Shown one piece after another: positions 54,173 to 64,000 of a DNA stretch of 64,000 bases. The notes below the pieces were generated by a model. That model made no database searches, was not told the origin of the DNA, and was given only the letters and a program-made list of their open reading frames with translations. The translations under genes were made by a program, and so were the position numbers. This stretch comes from Isoetes taiwanensis (lineage: Eukaryota; Streptophyta; Lycopodiopsida; Isoetales; Isoetaceae), in the NCBI GenBank assembly GCA_021234155.1, contig JAJEKV010000231.1:126001-190000 (forward strand), read 5' to 3'. Every line of letters begins with the position of its first letter. Position 1 is the stretch's first letter.

Positions 54173-55914
54173 CTTTGGACTATGTTGGGTACATGCCCTT
54201 TTAGTTGCCATTAGGTATTTACAATTTACAAGAAATTTATCGAGGCGGCCAAGGCCGCCACGAACATTTCTCTTACTCACTCACTCACAATTTGGAAAAT
54301 TGTATGAATATGGAATAGTCTGGTATACTCCCCTCCCAAATGCTCTTCTTGCGAGAAAGTTGTGTGGTATACACTCCTCCCGATTTCTCTATCCTCTGTT
54401 GCATCTCCTCACTTGTTCTCTCGATCCCTTGCACCCTGATGTCCATGTTGTTACGATTGGCCATCTCCACCAGTGTGTTAAGTGCGTGAATGCTTGGGAT
54501 CCTGGCCTCCAGTTGCCTGTTAATCTGAGCTAAGAAATCCTTAAGGTCTTGTTGGCTTACAGTTGCTTTTGCTGCATTCCCTCTCTTCTATTGGCTGGAA
54601 CTAATTGGTATGCCATCGGACTTTGGATACAATTCAGTGGCAGGTTCCTGCGGCATGGGAAAACTTTCTTCGGACTATTGTTGTGTTTCCATTGTATAAT
54701 ATATGTGGTCTCCCAACGGTACCTCGTTCGAAAACTGAACCCGAGTTTGAATTAATCATAATTGTTTTACCCACCTCTCTGCATGATTTAATTGTTGCTG
54801 CTTATAATTTCGTCTGTTTGTGCATGTATTTCGGCGGTTAATGTTTTCAGTGGACTCGTGGTTCGGTTCGGAGAGATGCTCAGCAAGTAGGTTTTACCTT
54901 ACCGTTCCAGTTGATTGGACGGGGATGACCTGCTCTGTGCCAATCCAGAATGATTTCCTGGAAGGTGATTACTACTTTTAAATATACCGTCGTTTTAGTG
55001 ATCCAGGTACCAGTTGGAGAGTCGAGCTCTCACTATCCTGGTATACGACGGGAGTTGTACTCCTAAGTCTGTAACATGGCCCAGTCTCCTTTTTGATGGT
55101 ATACCATTTGTAGTGCATCATGTCTCCAGACTTATGATTTAGAAGTCTCACAGTCAGCTGTAGAGTTTTTGGTGGTCTGGATACCAATTGGTAGGTCTAG
55201 CTCTCGCTATCCTAGTGTACGGCGGAGGCTGAGCCTCTCTGTCCCGTAGTTGTTCCGTCCGCCTTTTACTCTTATGCCTTTAGAGAGCTCCATCATTTTG
55301 TGCACATTCATTTAGAGGCAATTGTCTGATGCGGGTGTTAATGTACTCGGATTACTTATCCATCTAAACATATTACTGTTATTTTGGTGTCGTTATCTTA
55401 GCTAATCGAGCATTAGATGTCAGATGTTAGTCGCATAACAGGAATATTGTTATTTTAGCTGTTTGATGTCAAATGTTAGATGTTTGTTGTCACCCTTTCC
55501 TATGCGTTTCAACATTCCCTACTCCCGCACTTGTCTATTTATCCTCCTTTTGCACTTCACACCTACAATCTGCCTCATATGCACTTCCTATCATCGATTG
55601 CCGAATTCGTAATTTCATTTTCCATCTAAGTGAAACGTTAAAAAATTACAGATTTCTCATTCAAGCTTTTCCTTCATATTTTGGGATTGGTTCCTACTAA
55701 CATCTGGAAATTCTTACAAAAATGATCATGCTTCCAGGATTGCTGAATGACAAGTAATTTCAGAATTGCTGACCATGGTTGGGATTCCAAATATTATACA
55801 TCTTTATGTGTCACAGTAAGGGATTGAGAAAATAGGAAGCAGAATGAGAACAAAAAGAAAAAATTCTAAATCTAAATCTAAAACCTTGGCACCCCCCATC
55901 CATTTCCCCGTCCT
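54173..55914. other. Intergenic region with gag-like remnant and an internal duplication
   Basis: Minus-strand frames around 54560-54285 encode LAQINRQLEARIP-like and VQGIERTSEEMQQRIEK, a coiled-coil stretch like a Gypsy gag N-terminus (weak). Two diverged copies of a 45-bp phrase containing tcgagctctcactatcctgg lie near 55000 and 55165. Nothing else is supported. Confidence 0.35.
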
Positions 55915-56463
55915 TTATTTACCCTTCTTCTTCGCCGGCGAGGTCTCCCTAATCTTCTTATTCTTCTCCACATTCCTGGCTAACAAGGCCTTGCATATGT
56001 ATTCTGTCATGGTTTTCTCACAACAGTTCATGCAGATCTTTCTGAAGTCACCCACTAACAGATCACGTTGATAGCTTTCCGATTTCTATATCCCAGCAAA
56101 CAGTTGTAGCCAATTAAAACAACTTAGGACCCGGTCCTTATCCGCTCTCCTGATCGTATCATTTTTATCTGCTAACACACCTATGATTTCCAGAAGCCGG
56201 AGTTTGTATCCCATATCCTTCATTGTTTGCATGTGATGGATTCTGTCGCAGAAAAGGCAGTGCACCCGGCCACAATTCAAACATGAAGATAAACCTTTCT
56301 CCAAACATAAGCAACTTTCTTCACAGATGCACCACGACCCTATGTCTTCCAATTCAGGGTTCCATGGGACCGTGAAGTTCCCCGGATTACCCGATCTTGG
56401 TCTTTTCCTTGATCCATACTCTTCATGCGCCTGCTCCGCCACAATCTTCTTGCCTTAATTCAT
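55915..56463 (-). pseudogene. Unrecognised cysteine-rich protein gene with two in-frame stops
   Basis: From the ATG at 56463 a single frame of 182 codons runs to the TAA at 55915, broken only by a TAA at codon 3 and a TAG at 56083-56085. The middle is Cys/His-rich (WCICEESCLCLEKG, CLNCGRVHCLFCDRIHH), so zinc binding is likely. After the TAG the frame continues with KICMNCCEKTMTEYI and a Lys-rich C-terminal tail (PAKKKGK). I do not recognise the family. The long open reading on both sides of each stop suggests a recently lost gene or sequencing error, not chance. Confidence 0.5.
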
Positions 56464-56595
56464 GTCCGATGCTCGAATCCGTCAGTTTTTTGCTGAATCT
56501 TTGCTGCACTCCGGCTCTTCGCTCTCCACCTTCGTCTCCTATTTTAAACCCTAACCCTCTGAAAAATACCAATCTTCGACTTATGAGTCCATACT

Positions 56596-58212
56596 TGTGA
56601 CGTTCCACATATTTATACGCCTATTTAAGTATAAATACATGACACATCACTAATTATTCATAAGCTAAGGTTAGCTATGTTAATAATTAAATTATAATGG
56701 TGGAAACCTAACCCAAAACCCTAATTCGAATTTAGGGCTTATCCTAATATTAAAAAGAGCTAAAATACCAAATTAGTTAATTAATGACATGCCACCTGGC
56801 CCAAATCGATTGGGCAAGGCAAGGTTTCCATTTTGGACACCCAAATTAGGGTTTTCGTGCCCCAATTCGAATGAGGAGCAATTGGAGATGGAGGAGGAGA
56901 GCGCCCAAGCTGTTGCTGAGCGCCCAAGCTGTTGCTGAACGCCCAAGCTATTGCTGAGCGCCCAAGTTTGCCAAGCACCCAAGCCTTAGAAGATGGAGGC
57001 ACCCCATGATAATGGATCAAGTCGAAACTCGGGTTAGTAGATAGTCTAGTTTGATATCTCTAAGGCTAGCGCTTTAATCAAGTGCTCTGAGTCTTCTCTG
57101 GGTGTTCTAGCTTAGGATTAACCCTTCTTTGTTAATTAGGATTACATTTCAATTATGGATTATGGTTATTATGAATGGATGGATGAATCTATGAAAGTAT
57201 TTCTGTTAGCCTTCCGTGAAGCAGGGATTAGAGGGGGGTAGAGACCTCTGTGCCCTATGCTTTAGTATGCTCCTAGTAGCTCCTTTAATTTCCAATTATT
57301 GCGGCCTGTGTACAAGAGACCACCGAGTCGTGGATGCTATGAAGTGACTTAGCACCAAACAAGGGACACAGTGGTGAAGTGGGGGTGGGGTCTTGCACGA
57401 ACATAAAAGGCTCCTGAGACTCCTACAGTGGGCTAGGCCTGATAGCCGGTCACGTAGAGGGCCAGGTATGGGTCTGACACTCCCTGGGTGTAGAGGTGTG
57501 ATCCGTATGGAGCATCTTGCACTTTGAGTAGATTTAGGGTGAGTAAGTCGGGTACAGATGCGGGGGTCGCTGATGCGGCACGTATACTCTAGCTCACCCA
57601 TGGAACCACTGTGATCCTGGAAGGGGACGCTTCCCCGACCTGCCTCATCAGACGGGGCTTCATGAACCCTGTAGTAGGCTCGAAGGGTGATACCTTGAGT
57701 CTGCGTGTCTGGAAGGCTATAGTGACGCCATAGCATGATTGGACTCATCTACAAAGTGTGCACAGGAGGGGCGGATGGAGTGGACAACCCTAGCTGATGT
57801 TCTATACCAGCCAATGCCATGTCAAGATTCGGTCTGCTGATCTCTTGAGACCTAGCTGTCAGTCGATCCTCACTGGAGTCTGAGCCGGGGTAGAACCATG
57901 GGTTTGGGTGTTTTCCCTAGTATTAAATGCATATTCTTTGTTGTTGTCACTTGGATGGATGTGCCACTCTTCGTGGTGGTAAATTATGATATGATTATGC
58001 TGTGTGCTAACCTTGTATTCACGCTTCCGCGGCATAGGAGCCCCATTGAAGGCGTGGGCCGAATGACCCCTCTGTGTCCTTCACTCGAGCATCTTTCCAT
58101 AGATGGCCCGAGTTAGACGGAGGGCCCTGCTCGTGGCGAGTTGATTGCCATGGGAGGGGAAAGTCCCCGTATGTATACATCCGAGTGTCGTATATGTTCA
58201 GGGAGCGTCACA
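56596..58212. mobile_element. 1617-bp solo LTR, TSD ATACT
   Basis: The left end TGTGACGTTCC and right end GAGCGTCACA are inverted. ATACT flanks both sides (56591-56595 and 58213-58217). No internal retroelement genes lie between, so this is a solo LTR left by recombination. It contains a short tandem repeat at 56900-56975 and sits 133 bp upstream of the decayed cysteine-rich gene. Confidence 0.8.
56900..56975. repeat. 21-bp tandem repeat in the solo LTR
   Basis: Three and a half copies of a unit like gagcgcccaagctgttgct follow each other. Confidence 0.8.
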
Positions 58213-58217
58213 ATACT

Positions 58218-59001
58218 TATAGTTAGTTATTTCTAGGGTTAGTGTCTCTTTCTCGCCCCTTTCTCCAGTACGCCACCTTTTAATTGCCAGTCTTGTCTTG
58301 TCTGGCTCTGTCCATTATAATTTCGTAAGTGTGTGGAGATATCGTAGTTGTACTTTGCTCTGCTTTCTGCTGACATGCGTCCCCTGAGCTTCTCGTTCAT
58401 AGAAATATTCATTAATCACTCTCCTTTCATTTGTATGGTTGGCAGCCCTCAATTATTATGTTCGAATGCCTAACATTCTATCCCTTTATTCCTTCACGCG
58501 CTTTGGTGCCTTCGTGGAGTCTTCGTCAGCTTCGACCATCATATTTGTCTCCTAAATTGGCCACGTCATCTTTTACTCTATATAATATCTATATGTATCA
58601 TATCTTAACCGTTGATATATTCGTTGGCATACATCATTGTGTATCCCCTCTCCCCTCTATAACATCCTGTGGGCCTAATTAACTTATATCAGTGATCTAT
58701 ATACCTTATTAGACCACTGCTCAATGGTTCTTAAATTCGAATCCTATTCTCCTATTCTCCTCTCCCTTGGGCTTCTGTCGGCATCAATTTCTTCTATATC
58801 AATCTAGAAAACTAAAACATATCATGCGATCAGCTCGGGAGATTCTAGATGCTCAGACAATTTGCCCAAAACTAAGATTTGGAAATTATACTCGTTCCAT
58901 CATTCATATGCTTATAGAGAAAACAGATTTGATCAGTTAAAACCAGAACCATAACAAGCCCATGAGCAAGATACTTTGGATTTGGGTACATATATTAACC
59001 T
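58218..59001. other. No gene seen
   Basis: Mixed-composition DNA between the solo LTR and the decayed coding region. I find no supported feature. Confidence 0.35.
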
Positions 59002-59630
59002 TCTGTCGGCCCCCTCCCTTCATTTTCCTCTATCAGTGCTTCGAGCATCGGGCTATAATCTAGTCTGTTGCCGAACACAGCTAGTAGCATGTCAAGCTTT
59101 TTAGCCGAGTGTTGTGTTTTATCTAGCAACAACAAGACGTGCTTCCCTCTTCTGTTGAAACAGATGATAATTAGTAGTGAAAAAGCTCGTTACCTATCCA
59201 TATATCCCTTTTCTTCAAGAGCTTCTCCAGTGCTACGAATCGGATCACCTCCTTTTTGAGCTTGTATAGATAATCAAGTAGCTCTTGCTTCCCCATTGCA
59301 TCTTCCTCCTTTTCCACCCCGTCCACATGAGCTCCAATCTCGGTCAGTCGTCTAACACAATCTTGAAACTCGATTCTGTATTTCTTTTTGAATTTCCTGA
59401 GGACTTCCCCTTGTAGCCTGTTAGGATTTCTTGTGTCCTCATCCGCTGCATCCGCAACTCACTTCCCTTCCCCTAAAGCCGTGTGGTTACCATTTTTCTC
59501 TCGCTGCCGTTCCCGCTCTGTCCCTTCGAGCACGTAAGCCTTTGATCTCACAATGTATTGTATCCCACTCATTCCATTTTTTACCGTTAGCCTTCAAATG
59601 GGCCCATATTAGCCCGGGGCTCGCTATTGA
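59002..59630 (-). pseudogene. Unrecognised decayed coding region, basic then coiled-coil
   Basis: Minus-strand frames from about 59600 give KWNEWDTIHCEIKGLRARRD. After a frameshift near 59495 comes ALGEGK, a stop, then NRLQGEVLRKFKKKYRIEF and GKQELLDYLYKLKKEV (to about 59200). After another break they give KTQHSAKKLDMLLAVFGNRL to a TAA near 59002. The pieces are long, charged and helical, with a possible small intron near 59198-59157 whose phase does not quite fit. None contains a known catalytic motif. It could be a gag-like mobile-element protein or a host pseudogene. Confidence 0.4.
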
Positions 59631-61056
59631 TCCACCCCATGCCTACTGTAACATCTATGCGAGCGGCTTACACTATCCTGGTGAGTGACCGTACCTGGAA
59701 ATTGCATTCGAGCACCCGCATCCGCACCCCCATCCACGCATCTGCACCCGCACACGCACCCGCATCCGCGCAGAATCATTTTGCGCATACCCGTCACCAG
59801 CGCCAAGCGTCAAGCGCCACGCAATATACGAGTGCCAAGGATATGGAGTTCAAAATCATGGTATATCTAGCCATCCATGATCAGCCACTGTACACTACAT
59901 GGTTTCAAGTCCAAAACCAAACGTTTTGGACTATTTTTTCAATCCCCGCTCTATCTGAGCTCAAATATCTTCCTCTTCATAAATGCGGTGTTAAAGAGGT
60001 AAGGAAATCAATTGGAATGCCATATGGAGCAGATCAAGCCACCCACGCAGCAAAAAGGTCGATCAGGCCACCCCTGCCAAGCAGTTCATGTCTGGCTTTT
60101 TGATCGAATATACCACCCTTTGGTCGAATATACCACATGTCTGATAACAGATGGCCAGATATACCATTTTTTTGGCTGAATATACCATGCTCCCGGGCTC
60201 CAAATATACCCCTCTACCATGTCTCACTAGTCCACAGCTCTTCCACTAATATGTAGCACAATAACAAGGGGTTTCAGGGGGGTATATTTTGGATGTAAAA
60301 ATGACCATGCCCGAAAAGTAGACCATACTGCTAAAACAATTGAATATCTTATTCAAAAAAAAAAAAGGGGGGGGGTGTGTAAGGGACATAGATTTAATAG
60401 AAAACTGATCACGTTAGATTGCTCGTTGTATTGGTTAAAGAATTTTTCTTAGAACTTTGAATTAAATTGATAGAGTTCGAGTCCATGTTCATATTCCAAA
60501 ACCTTAGGAGCACCCATATTTCATATTTCAAAATCATAGGCAACCTTAACCATAAATAACAATAATCAAAACAAAAGGCGCCCCGAGGTCCCAACATGTG
60601 CTCTGTGCCACAGGATTGATAGATCCAATGATTGAGCTAGTCGAGCAGGTAGAGTTACACTCATTGGAGGAAGGAGAATAAGAGGCAAATTCACTTAAGA
60701 ATGTAGTACCAGAGGAAATGAAATCATAGCAAAAAATAGAGTCTAAACAAAGATAAAAGAAGTAAGTATCTAGATTATAAGAATAAAGGCCCCCACCATG
60801 GGTTCAATCAAATAGCTCTACTCAGCTCTGACATTGTATCAGATTCCTTTCATAAAACACCCAAGCCTCAGAGAATGAGATGTCAACAAAAAGGGACAAA
60901 GAAAACAAGAATCAAATGGTAAAGTACGAAGAGCCTTTACGATTGCAAATGACTCTCAGACAGAAAAATGTTGGGGATGTAGTAATGGATGACAAGGGAG
61001 GACTACCCTCCTTTAGGTCCAAACTAAAGAAGATCACCATGACTTGAAGCGGTACC
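59631..61056. other. Gene-poor stretch with simple repeats
   Basis: A hexamer-type repeat (cgcacc/cgcatc) occupies about 59703-59775. The phrase gaatataccac recurs with variants at 60105-60225. An A12G9-like run lies near 60355-60378. No gene is supported. Confidence 0.45.
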
Positions 61057-62360
61057 TTGATGCTTGGCTATCACTTGTGGCAACACCATCTATATGTCCT
61101 GGACATATTTTATCAGGTAACTGACATGCGCGTCAACTTGGCCAAGACCAAGGTGGTCCTCGTATCATCTGCACCCCAGCCAAAGACCCCAACCCTCACT
61201 TATCGTGGCCAAAATGTTGAAGTGGTGCCCGCTTACAAGTATTTGGAGATGGAGTTCCCGTCTGCCATGATTTGAGACAATTCCATCCGGTTGCGAGTTG
61301 CAGCAGGTTGGAAGGCATTCGTTGCAATGCAGAACAATAATTACAAGGCATAAATGTATGATTGGGCCCACCAGTCGCACCTATTCAAGGTGCTAGTAGA
61401 ACCAGTGCTTTTGTATGCGGTCGAGGTCTACGGGCCAGTGGTTTCCCTCACCACTTGGAATGACTTGGGGCAGGTGCAGAAAGATTTCTTGGCACGGGGT
61501 AAAGTCCACAGTTCCATACTAGATACTGTTGCAGGAGACATGTTTCTTGCCTCTTCAGAGGGGGGCCCTTGACAGGCACATATGGATAATATTCATTTCC
61601 TTAACCTCACTTATACTGTGGTAATGGGGCCTCAATGCCTAAAAAGGCTGCTTTGGCGAGAAAGAGAGCTCGGTGCACGGCGGATAGAATGTGCAGGAGC
61701 ATAGGTGCCTCAGAGTGCAAACGGAGGCAGATCGTCACAGTCTCAGACAACACCTTGATACATGCTTTTTAAGTAAGTTGTGGGATGCCCGCACCCTTGA
61801 ACAGATCAAGACGACACATTATCAACGCCATACAAACCCCATATTAGAGCGGGACCCGCAATGCTACTTGCGCACTCATCTACCCATGAGATCCATTGCC
61901 TCTATCCACACAGGTGCACATCATCTCCAAATTGGGACGGGGAGATGGATTGGGGAGCCGCGCCAAGAGAGGCTTTATCAACGCTGCCAAGTTGGAGCTG
62001 TGAAAGACGAATACCACACCCTTCAGAGCTATCCCGCATATGGTGACATTTGGATATGCTATGCTGAGTTGGTTCGTCCTGGCCAGCCCTTGCATGAGAT
62101 GTTGACTACAGCCTCGATACGGATGTTGGGATCATACCTTCAAGAGATCATGGATCGCCGAGATTAGCTCGGTCCTCGGGCACTTGCCTGATATGTGTAC
62201 ATATTTCTTTCCCTCCATGATAGATGTTTGTATAGTTTGACAATAACCCTATTTCTGTCATGCCTTCGGGGCGGGGGTTTTTTAACCCGGACAGTAATAT
62301 GCTTGCTGCGCCTCCTTTTTTGGTCCCATAGGCCAATTGGTCTCCATGGACGACAAAAAC
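61057..62360 (+). pseudogene. LINE B copy, RT C-terminal part and 3' end
   Basis: The plus strand encodes DMRVNLAKTKVVLV and VVPAYKYLEMEF (61115-61260), then HQSHLFKVLVEPVLLYAVEV (61360-61425) and the tail with TCFLSKLWDA (61760-61790). The 3' end (62255-62350) carries the family stem-loop and matches 15395-15480 inverted. Stops and frameshifts are frequent. The microsatellite that follows is its tail. Confidence 0.75.
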
Positions 62361-62477
62361 TCTATTCTATTCTATTCTATTCTATTCTATTCTATTCTAT
62401 TCTATTCTATTCTATTCTATTCTATTTTATTCTATTCTATTCTATTCTATTCTATTCTATTCTATTCTATTCTATTC
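62361..62477 (+). repeat. (TCTAT)n microsatellite, LINE B tail
   Basis: About 23 pentamers with one interruption follow directly after the LINE 3' end (ggacgacaaaaac). The equivalent place in the copy at 15362-15376 has short cattct units, so the family seems to end in simple repeats rather than poly(A). Confidence 0.85.
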
Positions 62478-62479
62478 TT

Positions 62480-62990
62480 AATGCTTGCTTTCTTAGCAAA
62501 CTCTGGGATGTGGGCACTTGAGGACATGTTAAAATGGCACACTACAAGTAAGAAATAAATTTCAACTCACACGAGATCCACAACGCTACTTGCATGCACA
62601 TTTTCCCATGAAGAAGCATTGAGATAGGCAAATGGATTCAGAAGGTATGCAAGGACATGCTCTGTTAGTGTTGCTAACAGGGAGCCATTGAGGATGAATG
62701 CCATGCCCTCCAAAATTATCCGACGTTCCACCATATCTGGGCATGCTGTATTGAGTTAGTCCCCCCCTAACTAGTCTACATATGATGTTAGACATGGCCT
62801 CAACAGGTTACGGGCATCATATCTTCAAGAGATCACAGATATGTGCACTCAGATATGTCCTCAGACATGGCATTGAGATGTACCCTAGTATATCATTATA
62901 CAGTTTATCAAGCAGGCTTATTACTGCCAAGGTTTCTTCCTTTGAAAACCCTTGGGGGTAAGGTTTTTTTAATCCTGACAATAATACCCT
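62480..62990 (+). pseudogene. LINE B 3' fragment
   Basis: Starts within the same LSKLWD-type tail (62488-62515) and ends with a variant of the family 3' hairpin (aacccttgggggtaaggttt, then cctgacaataat, 62945-62985). It lies directly after the microsatellite of the previous copy. Confidence 0.6.
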
Positions 62991-62999
62991 TGTTGTTCT

Positions 63000-63674
63000 C
63001 TCATAGGGGCACTATCGATCACTTGATAACTTTGAGGGCATTGATGGATTCTATAAAGGGGTTAAAGAAACCAATCTTTGCAGTGTTTGATATGGTCCCA
63101 AGAACAAACTTGTGGTCTCGAATGGAAAGAATTGGCATTCCAGAGGAATATCGTGATGCCATAAGTGTTATGAAAGCGTCCTCATCCAGTTGTCATTCCC
63201 TTCCAATGAAGAATGCACGGATGTAACTGAAAGCAATATAGGGGTAAAGCAAGGCTGTCCCTTATCCCTGACACTATTTGGTATGTTCTTAGACGAGTTA
63301 GAAGATTGGATAGCTAACATGGAGGGCTTGGAGTTTCTCTTGCGGGGTATGTGTTCTCCTTATTATTATACGCAGACAATGTCATATTATTATCCAAAAA
63401 TAAGACAGGGTTGCTGAAACATCTCGATGCATTGGCCACATTTTGTGACAATATGGAAATGCAAGTTAATCCAGGGAAACCAAAAATCGTCACCTTCGGA
63501 ACCAACAAGGATAAGGAACATGAGTTTTGGTTCAAAGGAAAGACGGTGGAAATTACAGACTCATACAAATACCTGGGATTGATTATAGACAAGCAGTTTA
63601 GATGGGGGGAGACAGTAGAACAGAGAACAAATGGAGGGTTATGGGCACTCTTTGCAATGCAAAAGAAATGTAAG
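63000..63674 (+). pseudogene. LINE RT fragment, catalytic half
   Basis: Plus-strand pieces encode FAVFDMVPRTNLWSRMERIG (63078-63137), GVKQGCPLSLTLFGMFLDEL (63240-63299), YADNVILLS (catalytic box with the second Asp changed to Asn, 63370-63396) and the thumb block KPKIVTFGT with SYKYLGLIID (63478-63590). Frames change three times. It belongs to the same RT group as LINE B. Confidence 0.75.

Positions 63675-64000
<326 letters not shown>

Noticed and set aside
57296-57748. 150-codon minus-strand ORF
   Set aside because: It lies wholly inside the solo LTR, has no ATG-supported conserved motif, and LTRs of this type do not encode proteins.

Overview
The window looks like nuclear DNA of a land plant. 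Evidence: spliced genes with GT-AG introns, a cystatin-type secreted protein, a plastid-targeted small protein, a PPR fragment, Copia and chromodomain Gypsy elements, and plant-type LINEs. Two tyrosine-recombinase retroelements and a bacterial-type DNA methyltransferase gene would be unusual in a flowering plant and fit a seed-free lineage such as a fern, lycophyte or bryophyte better. That placement is inference. Most of the window is a graveyard of nested mobile elements. Only two host genes look intact (34759-35892 and 52973-53730).

Left part (1-13.9 kb). An endonuclease/RT LINE (1-5914, plus strand) ends in a poly(A) tail that abuts the 3' end of a minus-strand gene (5915-9178) whose protein resembles the DUF7869 family, with DDE-like acidic motifs. 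Head-to-head with it is a plus-strand multi-exon gene (10035-13556) coding for a ParB-like domain joined to an N6/N4 (beta-class) DNA methyltransferase. Between the two genes, and inside introns of the methyltransferase gene only, lie about 14 copies of a palindrome with core TGTATTCCGGAATACA; four of them are spaced about 41 bp apart. I read this as a decayed two-gene mobile module, and it is the best candidate here for an undescribed system. Both genes now carry stops and frameshifts.

Middle (13.9-34.7 kb). A Ty1/Copia element is split between 15361 and 27312 by about 12 kb of nested insertions. These hold a GC-rich LINE (family B, minus strand, 15362 to about 20960) and a DIRS/PAT-type tyrosine-recombinase retroelement (21050-26876). 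The latter has textbook split direct repeats (A1, B1-A2, B2), a 321-bp MITE in its recombinase gene and a captured PPR fragment. The Copia 3' LTR starts at 28635. Several LINE fragments of both orientations fill 29-33.9 kb.

Right part (34.7-64 kb). An intact four-exon gene encodes a secreted protein with three cystatin-like repeats. After it come a 458-bp Mutator-type MITE with a 9-bp duplication, a second, more decayed DIRS-type element (about 38.4-40.7 kb), an AT-rich gene-poor stretch, and a full-length chromodomain Gypsy element (45667-52131) with 0.5-kb LTRs. Beyond that lie the second intact gene (minus, 52973-53730, plastid-type leader plus a metal-binding-like fold without the usual CxxC), a decayed cysteine-rich gene, a 1.6-kb solo LTR with a clean 5-bp duplication, an unrecognised decayed coding region, and further family-B LINE copies with microsatellite tails.
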